In this document: positions 57,237 through 64,000 of the stretch, in pieces
Position numbering within the stretch: position 1 is the stretch's first letter
Layout of the letters: each line of letters opens with the position of its first letter
NCBI GenBank assembly: GCA_003254925.1
Contig: QANZ01031203.1
Location: forward strand, 61,539-125,538
DNA from: Chamaecrista fasciculata
Taxonomy: Eukaryota > Streptophyta > Magnoliopsida > Fabales > Fabaceae
Reading direction: 5' to 3'
DNA: 64,000 bases
Notes under the pieces: generated by a model
What the model was told of the DNA's origin: nothing
Database searches by the model: none
Seen by the model: only the letters and a program-made list of their open reading frames with translations
Program-made: the position numbers and the translations under genes

Positions 57237-59880
57237 TTAAGTACCACCTCTGTAAAATGTTCTAATTTCATTCATTTTTTTTCTGCACAATGTTCTCATG
57301 TCATATTTTGCATTTAAATTATTTATAAATCTTGCAGGAAAAATACAGCAGTCGTTCAGGTTGGAGGAAGTGCCTATCTTGCTGCCTATAGCTAGTATAT
57401 GAAATTTGTGTGGATATATACACAGTATAAAGACAAATGTGGTGGTGAGTTTCGCAGAGGAATATTAAAGAGAGGTGCTTGGCACACTCACACAATAATT
57501 TACAACTACACATGAAATTTACTATTTTAGCTAAAGAGATTACTGTAATGTATATATATAACTATATATAAAGAGAGTCCCTCCTTTTTTGTCTAATGTT
57601 GAACAGGTTTCAGTTGTAAGTTAATTATCTATACATTAATGGTGGCTCCATCTCATTAATTTTGTATGAATGCATGCATGGTCTTCGTTCTAATAGCCTG
57701 AGGGCAGATTTGACTTGGCTCAACTTTGTTAACTAACGGAAAAACTTGTCCACAGTTAACTGTAGTAAAATTACTAGATGCGTGTGATTTAGCTGGGCAA
57801 AATGTGAATAGTTCACAGACAATCCGATCCCTTGCGTTGGGAAAAAACAAAGTAATTAGTACTTTTATCTCATTCGGTGTCTACGGAATTGAATGCCACA
57901 GAAGGTTTTGCTGTCTATGCCAGCCTGTTACATCGAGGCACAAAGGCGTTCTTTTTCTTTTTTTTTTTCTCTATATTTATATAAAATTGATTTTGTGAAT
58001 ATTTTGGTAAATGTTCAAAGTATTGGAGAGTGAATAGTGATCATAATAAAACCATGCACTAGTATAACTTTTTTGTAATTTGGAACCAAAACAAATCTAA
58101 ATTAAAGCATCCACTGTTTGACGTGTGTGTATATATATATATATATATTAGTGTGCGTATACAAACAAAATGCTAAATGACGGAGCAAAGCAGCCCCCAA
58201 GCATTTGTATTGGCGTTTGCATCGTCCAGTATACATTTAAGCCATATAATACATATATATAACCTCAGACTGATGATTTGAGTGGACGTCAATTGCGATT
58301 ACTGAAATTGTAAATTAAGTGGAATCACTCGTCAAGAGATGTTAACGACGTATATAACGATATCTAATGAAAGCAATGAGTGAAAATTCGATGCATCAAA
58401 TCCGTAGCTATATTATTACCCTCGCCACTTAACAACATTCATAAAATTTGGACGCTGCCATTGCATGTATTGAATTATTGTTTACACATGTTGTGTTGGT
58501 CACGAGAAACGACGAAGGATGAGTCATTATAAGCTCGGCACTTTAATTTGTCATGCCCCCCTGAGGACACTTTGATGGATAATTTAGATCCTCGCGAATG
58601 GATAAAGTGATTTATGAAGTTTTTGAATTTTTTTTTTTAAAGTAAAATACAAATTTCTACGTATATTTTATGGTTTTCCGAATTTGTATTATAAAAAATA
58701 GTGAAGCCAAGGGATCCAAAGTCCAGCTATATGATATTGATATGTATAGGAATAGGAATATAGAGAGTAGAATTGAAGCGGTTATAATATGAGGATGTGA
58801 GTGTGTGCGTGCGGAGGTGGGGCCCAGTGGTGGGGAAAGATGAATCAATTATCAAATGATTGTGATTGGCATGATTAAATTTAAACCCAAAGCAGCTAGA
58901 CGTACTATTCATTAACACTATTATTCACCCTTATTCACTACTATTCAATTAAATCCTCAATTATTCATAACCCAACCTTAATTCTGTCTGTGCGCTAACC
59001 AGCCTGGCTATGCATGCCTAATTACTAATTAGTGCCTTTCACAAAGTGAGGAAGAATTCAAAAGCTTCAAGATGCTTTGATTTTTAAAACAGGAGAATAC
59101 ATGATTAGAAATATTGCATGCCATATATTACTTTCATTGATTTCGTATCTCATTGGTGGGGCGCTAGCTTTGGCCACCCACATGCCATTCAATATATATA
59201 TTCTAAGTGGGTAAGGATATATATGATGATATCCTTGTGGTTGTGTGTACAAGTGCCGTGATAGGGTACGTAACGTCTTTATACCAACTGTCTACATCCT
59301 GAAGAATCTGTCTTCTCTACAAATTAATTAAATATCATTATTATATAGCTTTTTTACCCAAAAGAATATACATCATTAAGTGGTAACTTTTACAAAAAAA
59401 AAATGAATTCTCATTTTCATCCAAGAATATATTCTCTTATTTTTTAAAAAAAAAAAGAAGAAAGAAAGAAATGTGTATATATAATTGAAAAGTACAGCAA
59501 TGGTTTGAAAGTCATTTTGGTGGGGGTTTGAGGCAAGAGTATAGTATTAGTAGCGTCCTATTATTCATCACAAGTTTGCTTCTTTCATCTCACTAAAAGC
59601 TAGCTAGCCCCTGGTTCAAAGAGAGAGAAAACAACAGATCAAAACCAGAGGCCTCGATTTGAAGCTTCAAATCGAAGCATCATGTTGAATATATATAAAT
59701 ATATATATATATAGTAGCATATATACTGCATATATATTACTATCAATCAATTCCCCCTCACACAACCAGTAAGCTAATCATATACATGCAATCACGCAAA
59801 ACTTGTATTGCACCACACCCACTTGTAAACACTCAGATTTGGTGCAAGTTGCCAAGAGATTGGTGGCGAGAACACACCTA

Positions 59881-59912
<32 letters not shown>

Positions 59913-59979
59913 GAAACGGTCGAAGCGAAAGGAAATATATCTATATTGGTGAGTGAATTATGATATATAATATATATAT

Positions 59980-60059
<80 letters not shown>

Positions 60060-62769
60060 GTTTTGGAGTAGAATGGAATACATGAGAACCACGTCATTGC
60101 CGAAAAAAGATAAGGAAATTCTTGTTAGCTGTCATCCCCAAACCTACCCATCAATGCCATCGCTATACCAAAAAGCTTGTAAAGGAGATTCCAAGACAAC
60201 CTTTTGAAAGAGATGGAATACTACATCCCAAGTTTATCATCATCATCATCCAGGAAGACCAAAATTGCAATATTAATTAATGCATTATATATATATATAT
60301 AGACTTTTCCAAGGGTATAACCAACTTAACAAGCCAATAGCATGTTACGTTAAGGATAGTTATATTAATAAAGGCCAAGCATACACACATGAACGTGTTT
60401 CTCTTACATTGTGCTCACAATCGCATATATCACCAACTTTAATTTGTCGTAACACGGAAAAGAGATGTATAAAAGAAAACTGGTGAATATAATATATAAT
60501 ATATATATATATGCCACATTTTACTAGATGTCATGAAGACAACATTGACCAAACCCCCACTTTATTGATTTAGACAAGTTGAAAATTCTGCAGTTCCATA
60601 GAGATGGTAGGGAATTTGCTTGGTTCTGCGCATTAGCCTAGCTAGCTAGTGCATTATATAGTGCTCGTGTCATATATGTATTGTAGGGGTCTACCTTCAT
60701 TATGCACCACTTGACCCATCCAGGGATCACGTCCCCCTACTTTTTCTCACAATTTACTCACTACAAGCACGCACATCTGACCTCACTGCCTCTAAAGCAT
60801 TTCACATTTTCAGTTCACGCTTCACACTACTATCTCATGTCCTGTGCAACTCTCGTGAGTGACGTATATAGCTTCTTTACCCACATATCATGGGATCTCG
60901 CTCTCATGCCCAATATATATACGGATCGGAGCTTATTGAAACAAAACTTTACCTTGTCAACACATCTCTATGCTATCGTCAATCCATTTCTTTTTCTTTC
61001 TCCAACTTCAAAAGTTTATTTTCTTTACGTCTTTACTCTTTAGACATAATTGCTCCATCTAGTGTTTAATTATTTTTAAATTAAATATAATAGTGACACA
61101 GCTAGTCAATGAGAATTAAATTAAATACCCATAAACTGATTTAATTCTGATATACGAGAGAAATGAAGGCATCACATACTTGTTTTGCGTCGATATATAG
61201 ACTCATCGTCGATCTCTACTCGCGATCAGCCATTGCTAATATGATAAGCTATCATCTATAACTAATAGAACAGCTTGATGCAATTTTAATTAAGAACGCA
61301 TATGTAAAAGCGTGTACAACTGTACTGTACACGACCGTTGTTACTGTTTCGTCTGAAAAGATGAACAATCGAGCGTGTAACATTATTTGCACAGTGCGTA
61401 GCTATTCACAAGATTACAAGAACCGTATGTAGGTCATGTCATGCGAATTGCGAAACGAAAAAAACTGAAGGAACGAAAGTGGGGTCAAACCATCCAAATC
61501 AACATGAGCAATACTATAAATACTAAAGTATCAACAATTCGAGTTGTTAATTTTTTCTATTAAAAAATTTCTATGACATTTATAATGAATATTCTTTATA
61601 ATTAACATACACATACATTTGAAAATAATATAACGATGCAAAATTGTCGACGTTTTTTAATGGACAGTTTATACTTTCAAATTTCTCCATGTTAATATAT
61701 CCAATCAAAATAGAACCATTCAAAGATACAGAATCAATTGTCATATTCTTGAACAGCGCAATATATCATCTTATAATCGTTTCATGTGCAAGATCATGAA
61801 GATTTCATCTTTATTTGGAAATGGTAAAAAGAAGTCAAGCAAACAAGCTAGACTACGTATAAAAACAAGGGTGAAAACATTACTGAATAAATACGAAGAT
61901 TGGGTTACGAATTATTCAGCTTCAATATTCTCTCATCTGGACGACGTAATATTGATGGGGTCATTGGGGTGCAACCCCAATTATATATAGATATATAGAT
62001 ATATATATATATATATAGCGACATACTCGATGACAGATCCCTGTGTCGCAGACTAGGTAGGGATGCCATCTGTCGTTCGACTACTAAGACTTATTAGGAA
62101 GACCAACCCCAATACGACATTAATTAGAGCGTTGGCGTTTTATGCTTTGTACGTAATTACGTATTTACGTTGTTGGAAGAAGAAATTTGAACTGTAAATA
62201 AGAAACTAAAACCATGGAAGGGGCGGGTTGAGTTGAAGATGAAAGGATGGATAAGATTCATTTTCGTTAATAACTAGTTGAGGATAAACAAATAGAGTAC
62301 AGGAAAGAGTAAATGTTTGAGGTGATAGCAAAAGCTGTAGTCAAAGGAGACACAGTGACACAGTAGAGTGAGTGAGGGCAAATTAAAGCAGTCGAGTCGA
62401 GTACAGTCCAGTGCAATCCTTGACCAGTAATAATCCCATTCCAGAGAGAGTGGGGGAAACAGAAAAATATAGAACAGCAAGAAAGCATCAGAAACATGAC
62501 CAAAAAAGAAAACGACGTACGGTATATATATAATATTATAATAATGAGGGGGGGAAAAACACAAGCATGTATGCATGGGGAATGAAAGCTAGCTAGGTAG
62601 TAGAATAGAAAAGTAGTTGAGTTGCACTCTTGCACCCAATGATCATGAGAAGAAACGGAGGGTCTAACAATAGCAAGCATATTATACTAGTTACATAAAA
62701 TAATAATATAGGTGGTGGGCGGAGGGTAAGGTAGTAAGCCACTCCTTATAAAGTAGTACAGAGAGTGGC
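57237..62769. other. 5.5-kb AT-rich stretch with microsatellites, no gene seen
   Basis: Open frames here are short and of low complexity. It contains a perfect 22-bp palindrome centred between 59664 and 59665, (TA)n runs at about 58131-58149, 59886-59911 and 60287-60301, and a long GA microsatellite (separate entry). A CACACA/GAGA-rich purine stretch at 62400-62480 explains the minus-strand frames there. I looked for conserved plant microRNA sequences that I remember and saw none. Confidence 0.5.
59981..60056. repeat. (GA)n microsatellite
   Basis: About 76 bp of nearly pure GA with two GATA interruptions, preceded by TA repeats. It is 2.7 kb from the WRC gene and 2.7 kb from the DC1 gene. 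Long GA tracts bind BBR/BPC (GAGA-binding) proteins in plants, but function here is unknown. Confidence 0.9.
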
Positions 62770-63536
62770 TTACTTGTTGTGATTGTGAGGTGGAAGTAGA
62801 GGAAGATAAGGAGTATTGGGTTGTTCGAGCAAGCTGCTGATGGAGCGGGCTTTGACGATGCCAAGCTTCACTCTCTTCTTTGTGATGATCACTGCTTCTT
62901 TCTGGTGATCCTCATGATGTTCAGGAGGAGATGATGAAGAAGAGCAAGTAGTAGTAGTAGTAGAAAGTGAAGAAGGAGAGTGAGATTTGGTGGGTGCAAC
63001 ATTATTATTATTATTGTTATTATTATCTAGATTATTGGGAATATGAAGAGGAGGAGGAGGAGGAGGAGGAGGAGGAGGAGTATTAGTGGTTTTGACAGTA
63101 GAAATACTGCGGAGCCTTCCCTTGCCCAAGTGATGCTCACACAGCGAGTATCCTACAAGCGTCTGCTGACAGCATCTCCATCCTCTCCCATTCACTCGAC
63201 TGCATCTCGAGCCTTCCATTACTAGTGCGTTATTCCCTGATCTTCCTACTCTCCCTCTCTTCTTCCTTCCTGCTTTCTTCTCTTCTTCTTCGTCTTCGTC
63301 TTCCTCGTCGTTTACCGTCCTCAAGCATTTCTTGTTCATCTTGGTCTTCATCCTCGGCTTCACTACCTTCTTCTTTTTGTTATTATTATTCTGCCACGTC
63401 GACACCTGCTCCTCCTCCTCCTCTTCCATCTTGATGCTCTCCAACCTCCCTTTTCGTTTCTTCAACGGGATCGCCTTCTCCCCCTCGTACCATCTTCCAT
63501 CTGCATCTGCATCCCCGCCAAATTCACCACCTCCAC
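62770..63536 (-). CDS. WRC-domain nuclear protein, 5' exons unresolved
   Basis: WRC domains are zinc-binding, DNA-contacting modules with nuclear signals, found in growth-regulating factors and in smaller plant proteins; no QLQ domain is seen here. The terminal exon runs to the stop at 62770. The WRC core is complete: Cys-X9-Cys-X10-Cys-X2-His at about 63204-63130 (SRCSRVNGRGWRCCQQ, SLCEHHLGKGRLR). Before it are acidic (Glu/Asp) and basic runs (KKAGRKKRGR); after it are poly-Pro, poly-Asn and Ser/Thr runs encoded by microsatellites, and a C-terminal KKRVKLGIVKARSISSLL. The frame stays open upstream through WYEGEKAIPLKKRKGR to 63570 without an ATG, so the start is in an upstream exon. An acceptor-like AAG at 63537 and a donor-like ATG-GTCAGT near 63674 suggest an intron, but I could not settle a start. 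Confidence 0.75.
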
Positions 63537-64000
63537 CTTCATAATAATAATAATAATATATGCATTTTTATTTTGTCAAGTGGCCAGGCGAGTGATGATA
63601 ATGGTAATGAATTATAAATATATAGCTGGGTTTGAGAGAGAAGTGAGAAGTAATTAAGAAAATGTGTACTGACCATGATTGGAAGGGATTATTGAAGATG
63701 AGAGGAGGTGATCCGGCACTGTTTGTGAATGGAGGATGCTCCCTTTTCTACGAACAAGTCAGACCCAGTCGACCCACACACATCACAACTTAATTAATTA
63801 TTGCTAATATATAACACATGAATCAACCAAATTAAGGAAAGAATGAAAAAGCTAAGAGGGGGGTCAGTAAGTAAGTTGGAGATATAATGTAAGTAAGATG
63901 GGGACCATCAACCTCGCACTTCTGCACTTCTCCAGCGCATATGCTTACCAAAATGGATCCCCCTCTCTTATTTCCTCCTCCTCCCTATATATCATATATC
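63537..64000 (-). other. Probable 5' part of the WRC gene
   Basis: Likely holds an intron (about 63537-63674), a small exon (about 63675-63735, bounded upstream by TTCGTAG) and leader sequence. Reading frames of the small exon disagree on phase with any ATG I can find, so the gene may start beyond the window. Confidence 0.35.

Noticed and set aside
61784-61990. 68-codon Lys-rich plus-strand frame
   Set aside because: No homology, AT-rich surroundings, ends in a TA repeat.

Overview
The window is nuclear DNA of a flowering plant, most likely a eudicot. The genes have short GT-AG introns in AT-rich DNA, they belong to plant-only families (VQ, WRC, L-type lectin receptor kinase, DC1, group 1 LEA, PP2C clade D), and the spaces between them are full of plant transposons. 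I cannot name the species from the sequence. Single Ns at 11130, 21244 and 31384 and an N run at 29807-29868 mark assembly joints.

Layout: a group 1 LEA gene (minus, 166-542) with an ABA-type promoter; a Helitron relic, a MITE-like inverted repeat and a hAT-type MITE (1.9-4.6 kb); a VQ-motif gene (5.3-5.9 kb); a LINE relic and a cluster of small TRIM-like LTR fossils (7.4-8.6 kb); the 14-exon gene for the DNA polymerase delta small subunit (9.6-16.7 kb), with a 5'-truncated RTE-type LINE, an LTR scrap and a MITE in its introns; about 5 kb without genes; a PP2C clade D phosphatase (22.1-24.6 kb) convergent with a complete four-exon actin gene (25.5-27.5 kb, leader intron reaching about 28.1 kb).

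From 28.4 to 43.0 kb lies a transposon block: a Mutator-like MITE, a probable hAT end, tandem Helitron pieces, and a young Ty3/gypsy element of the Tat lineage (30711-41961, 5-bp target duplication, LTRs identical by eye). Its gag-pol is on the minus strand and a separate transcription unit runs the opposite way. A 721-bp inverted-repeat element follows. Then come a Nudix hydrolase 23-type gene (43.3-46.6 kb), an intronless L-type lectin receptor kinase (minus, 47.4-49.4 kb), a broken DC1 gene (minus, 52.3-52.8 kb), an intact three-domain DC1 gene (56.0-57.2 kb), and a WRC-domain nuclear protein gene whose 5' part is unresolved (minus, 62.8-63.5 kb). The 57.2-62.7 kb stretch is AT-rich and microsatellite-rich and holds no gene I can support.

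The genes do not form a pathway, as is usual in plants. The most unusual object is the Tat element: it has an antisense gene with its own TATA box, and an assembly joint places the same 100 bp of flank on both sides of it.
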